NCBI GenBank assembly: GCA_946902875.1
Contig: OX336349.1
Coordinates: 19,925,891-19,989,890, forward strand
Source: Nematopogon swammerdamellus
Taxonomy: Eukaryota; Arthropoda; Insecta; Lepidoptera; Adelidae
Length of the DNA stretch: 64,000 bases
Direction of reading: 5' to 3'
A program made the translations under genes and the position numbers. This document shows positions 23,651 through 33,806 of the stretch, one piece after another; positions within the stretch are counted from its first letter, which is position 1; every line of letters begins with the position of its first letter. A model generated the notes under the pieces. That model made no database searches, was not told where the DNA came from, and saw only the letters and a list, made by a program, of their open reading frames with translations.

Positions 23651-23995
23651 AGCTTCGATAGCTCAGTGGTGCAGACAGTCAACTGTCGCTATTGAATTTT
23701 AAGCAACGCTGGGTGCGGTCAGTACTTAGATGGGTGACCGCTGACCGTTGGAGGCTGACCAAGGTTCGGATTCCTCGTAAAACTGTAAGTCCCTTCCCTC
23801 GTAATCTTACTTGGTGGTAGGGTTTAACCTTCCCGGGTTGGTACCACCGCACTGAATTAAACGTCGGTCGAAACGGCTATGTAAATAGTTTGTGTTTTCC
23901 GACCAGTTCAGTGTAGTCAGCACGATCAAAGGGGGAAGCACTGACATGGCACTGGTGTTATGGGCTGACATCACGGACGTTGTAGGTGATGTTGC
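23651..23995 (+). mobile_element. SINE-A copy with complete chimeric head
   Basis: Best plus-strand view of the head: 'gatagctcagtggtgc' (A-box-like), then 'ttaagcaacgctgggtgcgg' and 'tcagtacttagatgggtgac' (5S rRNA-like), then 'aggttcggattcc' (B-box-like). The body runs to 'gtaggtgatgttgc'; the usual 'cgtgtcagtttcc' A-rich tail is missing. Confidence 0.9.
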
Positions 23996-24196
23996 AGAAC
24001 TTAGTAGAATGGACAGACATAAACGTGTTACGGAAGCCTACTTTTATTATAAAATAACCGTCGGAGGACCTTGGTTGAAAATTGTAAAATTTAGTAGAAC
24101 GGATAGACATGCATATGTTACGGAACCCTACATTCATTTTGCAGAACTTAGTAGAATGGACAGACATAAACGTGTTACGGAACCCTACTTAACAGT
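23994..24196 (+). repeat. three tandem copies of a ~55-bp motif
   Basis: Unit 'ttagtagaatggacagacat' followed by 'gttacggaaccctac' occurs three times, with a spacer after the first copy. It starts where the SINE-A body breaks off. Confidence 0.85.
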
Positions 24197-24218
24197 TGCA
24201 CTCCGGGAGTGCCGGCAG

Positions 24219-25530
24219 ATCCCGTGCCACTCTAACTTAACCCTTAACGCAATGACTTAAGGTTTCATTTTAAAAATGACGCTGACGCGATGTCGCGAGT
24301 TATACATTTTTACCCACCTAAAAAAGTGCCAAGAGCCGCTAAAGAAGTTTTCACTTCAAAAACCTCAGGGTTATCCCCTTTCAAATAAAAAAAAAAGAAT
24401 TTTCAAAATCGGCCCACAATTGACGGAGTAATCGCGTAACAAACATCCAAAAAAAGAAAACATACCGTCGAATTGAGAATCTCTTAGGTCTAAAGTAAAT
24501 TTCTCGTGAAGACAAATGCAACGAGCCCAAACACGATGGGTTTATCATGTGTAGTTTAGGAGTTCCTATGGCCACCTTCTGTCTCCATCATCAAACCAGC
24601 TCGATGGTACTCGGTACAGTAGGTACTGGCCAGGTACCATAATAAATTAAGCGCCGGTCGGAAAAGATAAAAAATTTCAAATTTAGAATATTCATGAAAC
24701 AAGGGTCCGAATATGTATCACTAGTATATCGATTCATGTATTTCAACAGGACAGAGAAAATTTCAAAATATTAGGTATTTAATACTTTTTTTTTTTTTTT
24801 TTTTTGTTTTTTGGAAATCGGTTTAATATTTTTTAAAACTGTTTTTATTTCATTCTTTTTAGTAATATTACATAAAAAAGAATAATCGAAATCGAATAAT
24901 CGAAATCGATTGAAGTGGTACAGAATTATTCGCCATATGTGTCAGACTGCAAATTGCTGAATAAGTCCACATCACAAATGTTTTGCTGAAGGTAACCACA
25001 CACCATACTAATTTATCAAACTGAAAATTGCCGAAAACGACCACATCACAAGTTTTGCTGAAGGTAACCACACACCATAGTATTATGCTGATTTTTCGAA
25101 AACCACTGAACCAATTTCGATAAAATTGAAATGGGACCACCTCGGAAGTATGACCTAACTAACAAAAAAAGAATTTTCTAAATCGGCCCTCAATTGACGG
25201 AGAAATCGTGTTACAAACATACAAAAAAAAAAAAAAATAAAAAAAAAAAAACATACAGACGAATTGAGAACCTCCTCCTTTTTTGGAAGTCGGTTAAAAA
25301 TGGGTCAGAACCTTCCGAGATCAATTTTACAAGAAACAGTTTTCTTCATTTATTTAATAGTAATAGTTATATTTAAATTTAAAGATTATTTTGCTTTGCA
25401 TTATAAATACTATAATTATAAAAAAAAATAGAAACACAAAAATATCGGAACACAAAGGCATAAGACAAACACCACAACACAAGAATTTAGATAAGATATT
25501 CCCGAGGATATTCCTAGAAGAGGTATGTAC
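24219..25530. other. AT-rich repeat debris, no gene
   Basis: Contains a T17-rich stretch at about 24786, pieces of the 'accgacttcc' family (24815-24860, 25258-25298) and a tandem duplication of about 70 bp at 24968-25080 ('gctgaaggtaaccacacacc' twice). No coding signal. Confidence 0.5.
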
Positions 25531-25544
25531 GTGATACCCAAACC

Positions 25545-25640
25545 TACAATCTTGCCTACAATAGTCCCATTCGGCTTTTACGACATGCACGGGGAGAGAT
25601 GCAATGAATCTAATATTTTTAAGGCCCCACACGGTACATA
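25545..25640 (-). mobile_element. REP-D fragment
   Basis: Keeps 'cttttacgacatgcacgggg', 'agagatgca' and 'ccccacacggtac' from the start of the family. Confidence 0.65.
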
Positions 25641-25984
25641 TTATTATAGTAATACGAGTGTTTGATAACTACATTTGCTTGTTTGTCCATACATTACGCG
25701 ATAACCACTGAACCGATATCGTTCAAACTCCATTAGCAGAACTAGAACTTCAAGCTATGTTTAATTTAGCTCAGATCTCATTAAAGTAGCTCTCTGTACT
25801 GTATTATGAATTTATCAAACTAAATAAACAAACTGAGTAATTAGTCTAATTAGTTTGTTAGTTTAAAATTTCATCAGCGATAACCTAAATCAATAGGCTA
25901 ATTAGCCGACTGGATTATTACATTAACGTCGTAAGTAACATGGATTGTTTTCCTATTGGGTAGGCAGAGACAACGGATCTCCAT

Positions 25985-26383
25985 TTTTTTTATTGAATTT
26001 GACACGGTTGCCTATATCATCTACAACATCCGTGATGTCAGATTTATGATCTGACATCACGGATGAACTAGGTGCCATGTCAGTGCTTCCCTTTTCATTT
26101 GATGTCGGCTATACTGAACTGGTCTGAAAACGCGAACTATTTACATAGCCGTTTCGACCGACGACGACGCGACGCGATTTTTCCTTAGTGCGGTGGTGCC
26201 AACCCAGCCGGGATAAAACCTACCACCTAGTAAGGTATGAAGGCAAGGGACCTACAGTTTGACGTGGAATCCGAACCACGGTCGGCCTCCAACGGTCGAA
26301 CGGTCACCCATCCAAGTACTGACCGCGCCCAGGTGTGCTTATCAACAGTCGACCGACCGTACCACTGAGCTATCGAGGCTGAC
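25985..26383 (-). mobile_element. SINE-A copy with internal inverted duplication
   Basis: Full-length minus-strand copy from the A-tail to 'gagctatcgaggctgac'. Near 26030-26065, 'catccgtgatgtcag-atttatgat-ctgacatcacggatg' forms a perfect 15-bp-arm hairpin not present in other copies, a local inverted duplication. Confidence 0.9.
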
Positions 26384-27179
26384 AAATTAACATTGCCAAT
26401 TCTCACGCTTAACTCTTTTGCTACTACCTACTTACATTCCACTATATATTATCGAAACTCACACATCCAAAGGTTGATTGTAAGAAATCTCTGTAAGCGA
26501 TAAGTCCGCCTTTGCACCTTATTTAAATTCTCTAATGTACTGTTTAATGTTTACTGGAGCAATAAAGCATTTTCTAATTTCTATCTATCTATCTATCTAA
26601 CATTAAAATCCATTGACGTATATTTATAATTTAAAATTAGACATCGATGTTAAAATCCACACGTCACGATCCTGTCCTGACACACCTCTGCCGCCCCATC
26701 CGCTCTCATAATGTTCTTCATGCATGCTCGTCGTTACGAACTTTCTAATTAACCGGTTATTCGCAATATTATTATGATTTTCCAAATTGTCCCTAAACAT
26801 CGCGTGTGCGTTATGGCAGCAAATAGAAATAGCTGTCAATATCCGTTTGGCCTAAATTCCAAGTGACCCAGTAAAGGAGCTCTATGGCATTTTGTTAGTA
26901 CCTATATACGTATATAGTATAGATATGTAGATTGCAACTATGTAGGTCACTAAATACACACAACTACACAAATATTCTGCTACCCTCTTATTACCTCTTT
27001 CACTCTAACCCTCGTTTGAACTTTTCTGTCTACTTTTATAATCAGGGGTGCGTAGATATCAATACTTACTAATAATAAATCTGTAAGGGATGTTCATGGA
27101 GTAAGTTACTTTGTTTTATGAGATAATGCGTTTGTAGACTCTAATGTATGATACTAAAACTAAATTGATGATTTTTAGA
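26384..27179. other. no gene recognised
   Basis: (TCTA)n-type short array at about 26580-26600; otherwise anonymous AT-rich sequence. Confidence 0.4.
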
Positions 27180-27430
27180 AACTTTTCTGTGTGTATGTAT
27201 GTTCCTCCATAACTCTTAAACCGATCATCCGAATTCTATAAAACTTAGTGCAAGCACATTTAACTATACGGGACACAGGATAGGCTAAATAAAATTCAGT
27301 TCATGTTACGTTAAGATGTGGCTCTAATACAAACCGAAATGTTCCGGGCGCCGAAATAAAGGTACGGTAGCGGGCTTACTTACTTTCTTCTTTTTTATTT
27401 CACGCGAGCGAAGCCGCGAACAAAAGCTAG
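27180..27430 (+). mobile_element. Helitron-like 3' end
   Basis: Ends 'gcgaacaaaagCTAG' followed by T. Just inside is the GC hairpin 'cgcgagcgaagccgcg'. A CTRR end with an adjacent hairpin and insertion next to T is the Helitron signature. 'ccgatcatccgaattctat' resembles the sequence at 2590-2640. Confidence 0.5.
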
Positions 27431-27469
27431 TCCGACAGTTAATTTATGTATCGTAAATTGATGTACTAT

Positions 27470-27785
27470 GTGAGGTTGGTATTTAAAAAGAATAGCCCAA
27501 CTGCATCTCTCCCCGTGTATGTCGTAAAAGGCGACTACGGGATAACGACAATATGCCGTGCTAAAGGTCGACATGCTAGCCTCGTCTCACCTTGGCACGG
27601 TCCTTCCACCGAGTCGTGCAGCAGGTGGGCCTTACTTGCTGCTTGATAGTTATATTGTCCCAATATTTTGCTAAATATGTTGGTCGGTGCTGTAATTTAC
27701 AAGAGTACTTGCAGCACAACACCGACTACTCTGCTTACCCCGACTGTCGGGTTACAGCGTGTGCAATGGTATGTATGTATGTAAA
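27470..27785 (+). mobile_element. REP-D copy
   Basis: Reads from 'cccgtgtatgtcgtaaaagg' through 'cttggcacgg', 'gagtcgtgcagcaggtggg', 'cttgcagcacaacaccgac', 'gggttacagcgtgtgcaat' to (GTAT)n. Confidence 0.85.
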
Positions 27786-28463
27786 TTCACGTGAGTAAGT
27801 AATACTTACGCTAAGTTAATTTATTTCTGTCTTTACGACCATTTGGTTTAGTGTGCTAATAGGTATTGCTTCTTCCAATTTATTTTGGCGTCGCATTAAT
27901 TATTATTATCTAAAATTACTATGAATATGTAAGTTTATGTATTGTATAAATAGCTATGTATGTTGGAGGTATATTTATAAAATTAAACTTATTCTTTATA
28001 CGTTCTTCTTTAAATTGTGTGAATTAAGAGTTTCTATTATATTCATATTTTTAAACATTTTGAAAAATGTGTTTTAAAATATATTATTGTGAAACAGTTT
28101 CCATAAAAAAATTATTTAAACTTGGGTTTTCTGATTTCCGACAGAATCGTCCTATACTGACATACATTTTCTAAAACCAGTACCTCTTTAAACTAAACAA
28201 TCACTTTTTAAAATTATTTATTTTAAAAATTATTTTGCTGTTAAAAGAAGCTACTATTTTTTATAATGCCTCCCTTCATGCAGTTAATTTGTATTAATTT
28301 ATCATCATAAACTTGTCAATACCACCGAGTATTGATAAATGTTTCAAGGGTGCCGATACACTGACTAACCCATCGATATAGCATTGGACAATAGATTCGT
28401 CACCGTTTACAATCGGATATTTTTTATTGAATCCATTTGAACCAATGCGGGTCCACTCATATC
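27786..28463. other. no gene; left part of the LTR element's target
   Basis: AT-rich. The last bases before the LTR (ending 'catatcccctc') continue directly with the sequence after the other LTR ('tgttcttgtgtcgcgctgc'), so the retrotransposon split a LINE tail. Confidence 0.45.
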
Positions 28464-28468
28464 CCCTC

Positions 28469-28602
28469 TGTTATGTTTTTGAATTAATCATACGAATATA
28501 TAGTGATAATATTATATTTCCATTTTAGACAGTAAATAAATGTAATGCTGAAAAGTCATCATTGACAAGTGTCATTATACTTTTTCTCTAATGGCTACCA
28601 CA
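28469..28602 (-). repeat. 3' LTR of the Gypsy element
   Basis: 134 bp, TG...CA ended, identical by eye to 32713-32846. It should hold the polyadenylation site, but no AATAAA is visible on the element strand. Confidence 0.95.
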
Positions 28603-28614
28603 GTCCTCCCTCTA
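28603..28614 (-). other. polypurine tract overlapping the stop codon
   Basis: On the element strand it reads TAGAGGGAGGAC, immediately before the TGTG of the 3' LTR. Its first three bases are the gag-pol stop codon. Confidence 0.8.
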
Positions 28615-31600
28615 GATCTTACATCTCAGGACCTGATCGATGTGCCGTCGGTGTATGAAACCATCATCGGTCTCTACTTCGTAATGTAGTACACCTAGTC
28701 TCTGTTTAACTGTACCGAATATCCATTTTTGGTTCTTTGTAGTTGAATAATTTCTGACTTGTACCCTCTCCCCCACATCAAATTTTCTCACTCCGGTGTC
28801 TTCATATATTTTATCTTGATCTTTTATTCTACCAGCTTTCATCAAGTCTATTCTTGTTCTTATATTTCTTCCAAACATTAATTCGTAAGCACTGTTGCCG
28901 GATGAGTTAGGTACCTTCCTTAATTGCATAAGTATTCTGCTTATTCTTAGATTTTGATCCACCTTTTCGTATACGCTCGATTTTAATGCTTGTTTTATAG
29001 TTTGAACAAATCGTTCGGCCAAACCGTTAGTAGCAGGGTGGTATGGTGCTGATGTTTTATGTATGATGCCGTTTGATCTCAAGAAATTATTAAATAGGCT
29101 TGCCGTGAATTGTGGACCGTTGTCGGATACCACTGTGATTGGTAACCCAAATGTTGTAAATAACGGTCTCAGTTGTCTAATGCACCATTCTGACGTCGTA
29201 TTTTTTGTAGGTATAACTTCAATCCATTTACTGTATGCATCCACCACAATAAGATAATAATATCCACCTATTGGTCCGGCGAAGTCCATATGAACTCTCT
29301 GCCATGGTTCCTCGGGAAGTTGCCATGGGTGATGAACTTTAGATGGTTCATTTCTTTTCATACAACATTCTTTGCACGTTTTTACCATTTCTTCAATGTC
29401 TTTATCAATATTCTTCCAGTAACAATAACTTCTTGCCAACGCCTTCATCTTAGTCATTCCTAAATGTCCGACGTGTAATTCTTGTAGAATATCCTTTTGT
29501 AATGTTGGTGGTATACAAATTCTGACACCTCTAAAAATGCAACCATCCTGTAACGAAAATTCATTATCTTCATATCCCTGGTCCTTTAGCGATTCGCCTT
29601 TCTCTAATTTTTGAAGTATTTGTTTCAATGTAATGTCTTTATTAGTTTCAATGTAAATTGTTTCCATTGTGACTGGCATTGTCTCAATTTGATGTAATTG
29701 GAACATTTCAGATTGGTCTTTGTAATCTTCTTTCGTACGTTCTACAGGAAAGCGAGACAGAAAATCTGCATTAGCATGATCTCCTGTTTTTCTAAATACT
29801 ATATTGTAGTCGAAACCAGATAGAAAGTGTGCATAATGAAACATTCTTGTAGCCGTCATCATGGGCAAATTTCTATCAGGTTTGAAGATCGAAACCAAAG
29901 GTTTGTGATCTGTGATTAAAGTAAATTTTCTACCGTAGCAGTAGGGATAGAATTTTTTTAGAGCCCAAAATATACCAGTAGCTTCTTTGTCTATTTGACT
30001 GTATTTCTGTTCACTTGTTGTAAGTGTTCTTGATGCGTAAGCTACAGGCCGCTCTGTGCCATCTTCAAATTTGTGTGATATTACAGCTCCTAGTCCAACT
30101 GGCGAGGCATCAGTAGCTAGTAAAAGTGGTAATGTCGGATTGAAGTGTGCTAATGTACGTTCACTTGATAATTCTTCTTTGACCTTAATGAAACTTAATT
30201 CGCAATTGTGCGTCCATACATATTTTTCATTTTTCTGTAGTAATTTATTTAAAGGATGAAGAATTGTAGCTAAGTTCGGTATAAATTTGTTATAGTAATT
30301 CGCAAGTCCCAAAAATGTTCTTAATTCCTTTTGATTTTGTGGTCGTTTTGCACAAATAATAGCTTTCGTTTTCTCTTCATTTTTGTGTAGTCCATGTTCA
30401 TCAATAGAATGTCCCAAGTATTGAATGTACTTTTCAAAAAATTTGCATTTTCCCTTATTTAGTCTCAGGTTATGATGTCGTATTGTTTCTAATACCTTGC
30501 GCAATCTTTGTTTTGTTATTTCTAATGTGGATCCTTGTATTATAATGTCATCTAAGAAACATTGTACTCCTTCCATATTTCCCAGGATTTGGTCCATAAA
30601 TTTTTGCCATAAACCTGGTGCTGTTTTTACTCCAAACATCAAACGATTTACTTTATACAGTCCTTTATGTGTGCTAATTGTTTGTAAGTTAGCGCTTTCT
30701 TCGTCCATTTTCATATGTAAATAAGCTTGAGTGAGATCCAATGTACAAAAATATTTTCCACCATTCATTTTGACAAAAATATCTTCTATTCTTGGTATAG
30801 GATGATTCACATCCCTAATATTTTGATTTAAGGTAACCTTGTAATCAGCACATATACGTACATCACCATTGGGCTTAAGAACTGGTACTATTGGAGTTCC
30901 CCATTCTGAATTGTCTACTTTAGTAATAATATTCAGATTTTCCAATCTCAGTAATTCATTTTCCACCTTGTTCAATAATGCATAGGGAATTCTTCTAGGT
31001 TTATGGTATATTGGTTTTGTACCTTCTTTCAGTTCGATGTGTCCCTTGTAATTAGGTATTTCTCCCATATTGGATTCGAAAATATCACCATATTCTTCAA
31101 GAATATCTGTTATTTTCATAGTCGATTCCGTCTGTAATATCTTTATTTCGTGTAAATTCATTTTCGTTTCGCGTATCCATTCCCTGCCAAATATCGGGGT
31201 AACATTTCCCTTTATTATGTATAATTTTCCATAGTATATATGCTCATTTATAGTGTACTTGACATAGACAGCACCATGAACTGTAATTCTCTCACCAGTG
31301 TATGTGCGCAAATCAATTGTAGCTTTGTAGATTTTCTTTTGTAGATTGAGCTCCATGTAATCATTATATGAAACTGTACTTAGTGCTGCTCCTGTGTCGA
31401 ATTCCATCTTTAATACCTTTCCTTCAATGTTGACGGCAACAATAAATTTATCACTCACTCTTGACTGTATCAAATTGATTTCAGAATCCGTATCTTGTTG
31501 GGTCAGCTCAACCTCGAGCGTCGGGTCATTTGTTTTATTAGTTAGGTAATTTTGTCTACCATCGTGGTTAAGTCGTTGAATACAAACCCTTGTCAAATGG

Positions 31601-32712
31601 CCTTTCTTATGGCAGTAGTCGCAGATTGTGTCTTGAAACCGGCATTTATTTGCTTTATGATATTTACCCCCACATCTGTAGCATTGTCCATCCGGTAATG
31701 TTTTAATTTTTGCATTCATACTAGTATTTGAAGTAGATGGTACTTCCCTTCTGTCCTTTTCTTGGTTTGAATTGGTACTGTCTCTTTGTGATCTTTTATG
31801 TATTTGTAATACATTTCCTTCTTTAGTCATTTTTGACTCTTTCTTTGATAACTCAGTATTGACAGCTAATTGGACTACTTCTTTGTAACTTAGATTTTGG
31901 TTCTGTTGCAATATTTTCATGCGTATGTCTTCATCCGTTAATCCTCGAATAAATTGAAGTTGGAGAAATGAGTCGGCTGTGGACTTACCACAAATACAAG
32001 AGAATTCGCAATCACTTGATAGTTTTTTTAATTCTTTATTGTACTCTATTATCGATTCGTGTTCATCTTGTATTCGATTAATGAATTTAAATTGTCTCGC
32101 CCACAGGCTTGGTTTGGGATCTAAGTAGTCGTTTAGTAATTTGACTATATCTGCGAATTGTTTGTTCAACGGATCTTCTGGTGAACACAGATCGTGCAGT
32201 ATTTGGTGAATTTCTGGAGGTAGTGAATTTAGCAAGATGTAAATTTTAGTCTTTTCATCTTCTTTAATGCCTTGTAATAATATGTATATTTGTAATCGTT
32301 TTATGAAATTTTCGAATTTTTCTTCTTGTTGAAACGGAGTCATACTAAACTTTCCGTGAATTTGACTAATTGATGATTGTATATCTGCTGTAGGTTCACT
32401 TGAACATTGTTTTTGTAGTAGTTTTTCGAGTTGTTTTAATTTTAACTTTAGTTGCAAGATTTCTTCATCATACTGTTCCCTGTTTATCCACTCTTCTGGA
32501 AGATTTTCTTCATTTGTATTAAGTTCAATTTCATCTTGATTTGTCATGATTTTCACATGTAAGCTCGTTACTGAATCCAATCTTAGTTGGATTTCTTCGA
32601 TTGAGGTAGCACTTGTAAGAGAGTCGATTTTACCTCGTAATATTGTCAGTTGCCTCCTTAATGTTGATCTTGTCTTTTTTAGAACGCGTTCTTCGTTTGT
32701 ACTCGTCGCCAT
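28612..32712 (-). CDS. gag-pol: Gag-Pol polyprotein of mag-like Ty3/Gypsy retrotransposon
   Basis: 1366 codons in one frame, with no gag/pol frameshift. Order seen in the translation: Gag with a coiled-coil-like N terminus (about 1-300); two CX2CX4HX4C zinc knuckles (344-357 and 364-377); aspartic protease with DTGA at 439-442; reverse transcriptase (about 570-750) with LDLTQAYLHMKM and active site FLDD (719-722, where Y is more usual than F); RNase H (D867, E910, D935, D983 as likely catalytic acids); integrase zinc region with H1080, H1083, C1113 and C1116/1117; integrase core D1143, D1197 and E1233, exactly D,35,E. A GPY/F-like module follows at about 1310-1350. All catalytic motifs are intact, so the element may be autonomous. 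The start ATG lies directly beside the 5' LTR, so the mRNA leader must come entirely from the LTR. Confidence 0.97.
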   Translation of the reverse strand: MATSTNEERVLKKTRSTLRRQLTILRGKIDSLTSATSIEEIQLRLDSVTSLHVKIMTNQDEIELNTNEENLPEEWINREQYDEEILQLKLKLKQLEKLLQKQCSSEPTADIQSSISQIHGKFSMTPFQQEEKFENFIKRLQIYILLQGIKEDEKTKIYILLNSLPPEIHQILHDLCSPEDPLNKQFADIVKLLNDYLDPKPSLWARQFKFINRIQDEHESIIEYNKELKKLSSDCEFSCICGKSTADSFLQLQFIRGLTDEDIRMKILQQNQNLSYKEVVQLAVNTELSKKESKMTKEGNVLQIHKRSQRDSTNSNQEKDRREVPSTSNTSMNAKIKTLPDGQCYRCGGKYHKANKCRFQDTICDYCHKKGHLTRVCIQRLNHDGRQNYLTNKTNDPTLEVELTQQDTDSEINLIQSRVSDKFIVAVNIEGKVLKMEFDTGAALSTVSYNDYMELNLQKKIYKATIDLRTYTGERITVHGAVYVKYTINEHIYYGKLYIIKGNVTPIFGREWIRETKMNLHEIKILQTESTMKITDILEEYGDIFESNMGEIPNYKGHIELKEGTKPIYHKPRRIPYALLNKVENELLRLENLNIITKVDNSEWGTPIVPVLKPNGDVRICADYKVTLNQNIRDVNHPIPRIEDIFVKMNGGKYFCTLDLTQAYLHMKMDEESANLQTISTHKGLYKVNRLMFGVKTAPGLWQKFMDQILGNMEGVQCFLDDIIIQGSTLEITKQRLRKVLETIRHHNLRLNKGKCKFFEKYIQYLGHSIDEHGLHKNEEKTKAIICAKRPQNQKELRTFLGLANYYNKFIPNLATILHPLNKLLQKNEKYVWTHNCELSFIKVKEELSSERTLAHFNPTLPLLLATDASPVGLGAVISHKFEDGTERPVAYASRTLTTSEQKYSQIDKEATGIFWALKKFYPYCYGRKFTLITDHKPLVSIFKPDRNLPMMTATRMFHYAHFLSGFDYNIVFRKTGDHANADFLSRFPVERTKEDYKDQSEMFQLHQIETMPVTMETIYIETNKDITLKQILQKLEKGESLKDQGYEDNEFSLQDGCIFRGVRICIPPTLQKDILQELHVGHLGMTKMKALARSYCYWKNIDKDIEEMVKTCKECCMKRNEPSKVHHPWQLPEEPWQRVHMDFAGPIGGYYYLIVVDAYSKWIEVIPTKNTTSEWCIRQLRPLFTTFGLPITVVSDNGPQFTASLFNNFLRSNGIIHKTSAPYHPATNGLAERFVQTIKQALKSSVYEKVDQNLRISRILMQLRKVPNSSGNSAYELMFGRNIRTRIDLMKAGRIKDQDKIYEDTGVRKFDVGERVQVRNYSTTKNQKWIFGTVKQRLGVLHYEVETDDGFIHRRHIDQVLRCKI
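32702..32711 (-). other. primer-binding site, overlapping the start codon
   Basis: On the element strand TGGCGACGAG begins at the second base of the ATG. TGG pairs with a tRNA CCA end, and CGACGAG would pair with the 3' acceptor strand of serine tRNA(GCU), whose acceptor stem I recall as GACGAGG/CCUCGUC. Only about 10 bases match. Confidence 0.65.
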
Positions 32713-32846
32713 TGTTATGTTTTTGAATTAATCATACGAATATATAGTGATAATATTATATTTCCATTTTAGACAGTAAATAAATGTAATGCTGAAAAGT
32801 CATCATTGACAAGTGTCATTATACTTTTTCTCTAATGGCTACCACA
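32713..32846 (-). repeat. 5' LTR of the Gypsy element
   Basis: 134 bp. It must supply the promoter; TATATATTC on the element strand is a possible TATA box. It is followed by a single base before the primer-binding site. Confidence 0.95.
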
Positions 32847-32851
32847 CCCTC

Positions 32852-33065
32852 TGTTCTTGTGTCGCGCTGCAAAGGTGTGGAACGGGCTTCCGGGGAATAT
32901 CCACTCCTACAATCCTTCTACACTACACTACTTCAAATCGCGGCTAGCCTTTCCCTAACGACATTTAGTCCGCCTCCAAGCCGGACTGGCACGTCCTCGG
33001 GGTGAAATTGGCTGCGCCTGAGGCGGGCACAGCCACCCAGTTTGGAAGCAATAAAAAAAAACTCG
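32852..33065 (+). pseudogene. LINE C-terminal fragment (KVWNGLP type), interrupted by the LTR element
   Basis: Reads approximately R-A-A-K-V-W-N-G-L-P-G-N-I-H-S-Y-N-P-S, then F-K-S-R-L-A-F-P, the conserved end of a non-LTR reverse transcriptase protein. After the stop comes the UTR 'gggcacagccacccagttt' and 'gaagcaataaaaaaaa'. Its 5' continuation is to the left of 28464. Confidence 0.7.
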
Positions 33066-33355
33066 GCTGTAGTAGAGATAAACATAACACATGCATTTTG
33101 CATAATTTTCGTACTTAAAGAAATAATTTATGGGTGGACCAGATTTTTAATTTAACATAAGTAGTTCTGCTACTTTCCATATAGCATACATTTTGTGTAA
33201 CGGTGCACTTAAAACGACGTATAACCAAGCTTGGTTCAAGTTATGTGAAATTGTCACAGTTTATGGCCAATTATTATCGAAGAATTCAAGCTATCTAGAA
33301 ATGCCATTTGTCCATGACAGGCACACAATTTACGTCGTTCTCAACATAATTCATC
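33066..33355. other. no gene recognised
   Basis: Anonymous sequence between two LINE tails. Confidence 0.35.
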
Positions 33356-33359
33356 TGCC

Positions 33360-33600
33360 GCACGTGCGTGTCGCGCTGCAAAGGTGTGGAACGGGCTTCC
33401 GGATAATATCTTTCCCTACTCCTACAATCCCCAGTGATCTTTCCCCAGCGACATTAGTCCGCCTCCAAGCCGAACTGGCATATCGGTGGTGAAATTTGCT
33501 GCGCCAATGACTGGGCGCCAAAGGCTGGGTGGCTGTGCCCTAGTCGAAGCCTCAGGGCCTCGACTAGGGCACAGCCACCCAGTTCGGAAGCAATAAAAAT
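33360..33600 (+). pseudogene. second LINE tail (KVWNGLP type) with palindromic end
   Basis: Same tail as 32852-33065. From 33525 to 33582 the end is mirrored: 'ctgggtggctgtgccctagt' is followed by its complement, so two tails meet head-on. Confidence 0.65.
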
Positions 33601-33676
33601 GCATAAAGGCACACCATATAATGATAGATACGCGAGTCCACAAAATGTGACAGAGACAGGTTTTTTTATATAATAC

Positions 33677-33806
33677 AAAACCCCCGATCCTTAAAAAGTA
33701 AAAAATAATTTCCGATTACTCTGAGTTTTTCTTAGCGGTCCCCTGACTCCTTTAAGTAAGTAAACCGAAATTATTTTTTACATTTTAAGGGTCGGGGATT
33801 TTTTAT
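33677..33806. mobile_element. short foldback element
   Basis: 'aaaacccccgatccttaaaa' and following bases (33677-33713) are inverted at 33769-33806 with few mismatches; the loop is about 55 bp. Confidence 0.75.

Larger units (their letters stand above)
28464..32851 (-). mobile_element. complete compact Ty3/Gypsy LTR retrotransposon (mag-like)
   Basis: The element is 28469-32846 (4378 bp), flanked by a 5-bp target duplication CCCTC (28464-28468 and 32847-32851). The LTRs are 134 bp each, start TG and end CA, and look identical base for base, which points to a very recent insertion. A single gag-pol frame fills almost the entire interior. Read on the element strand, only one base separates the 5' LTR from a TGGCGACGAG primer-binding site, and the polypurine tract GAGGGAGGA directly precedes the 3' LTR. 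The very short LTRs, the fused frame and the integrase style resemble the mag lineage described from silkworm. There is no env-like frame. Confidence 0.95.

Noticed and set aside
23651..23760. 5S rRNA gene or pseudogene
   Set aside because: Only the control-region segment matches, it sits inside a SINE head, and the same structure recurs in every SINE-A copy.
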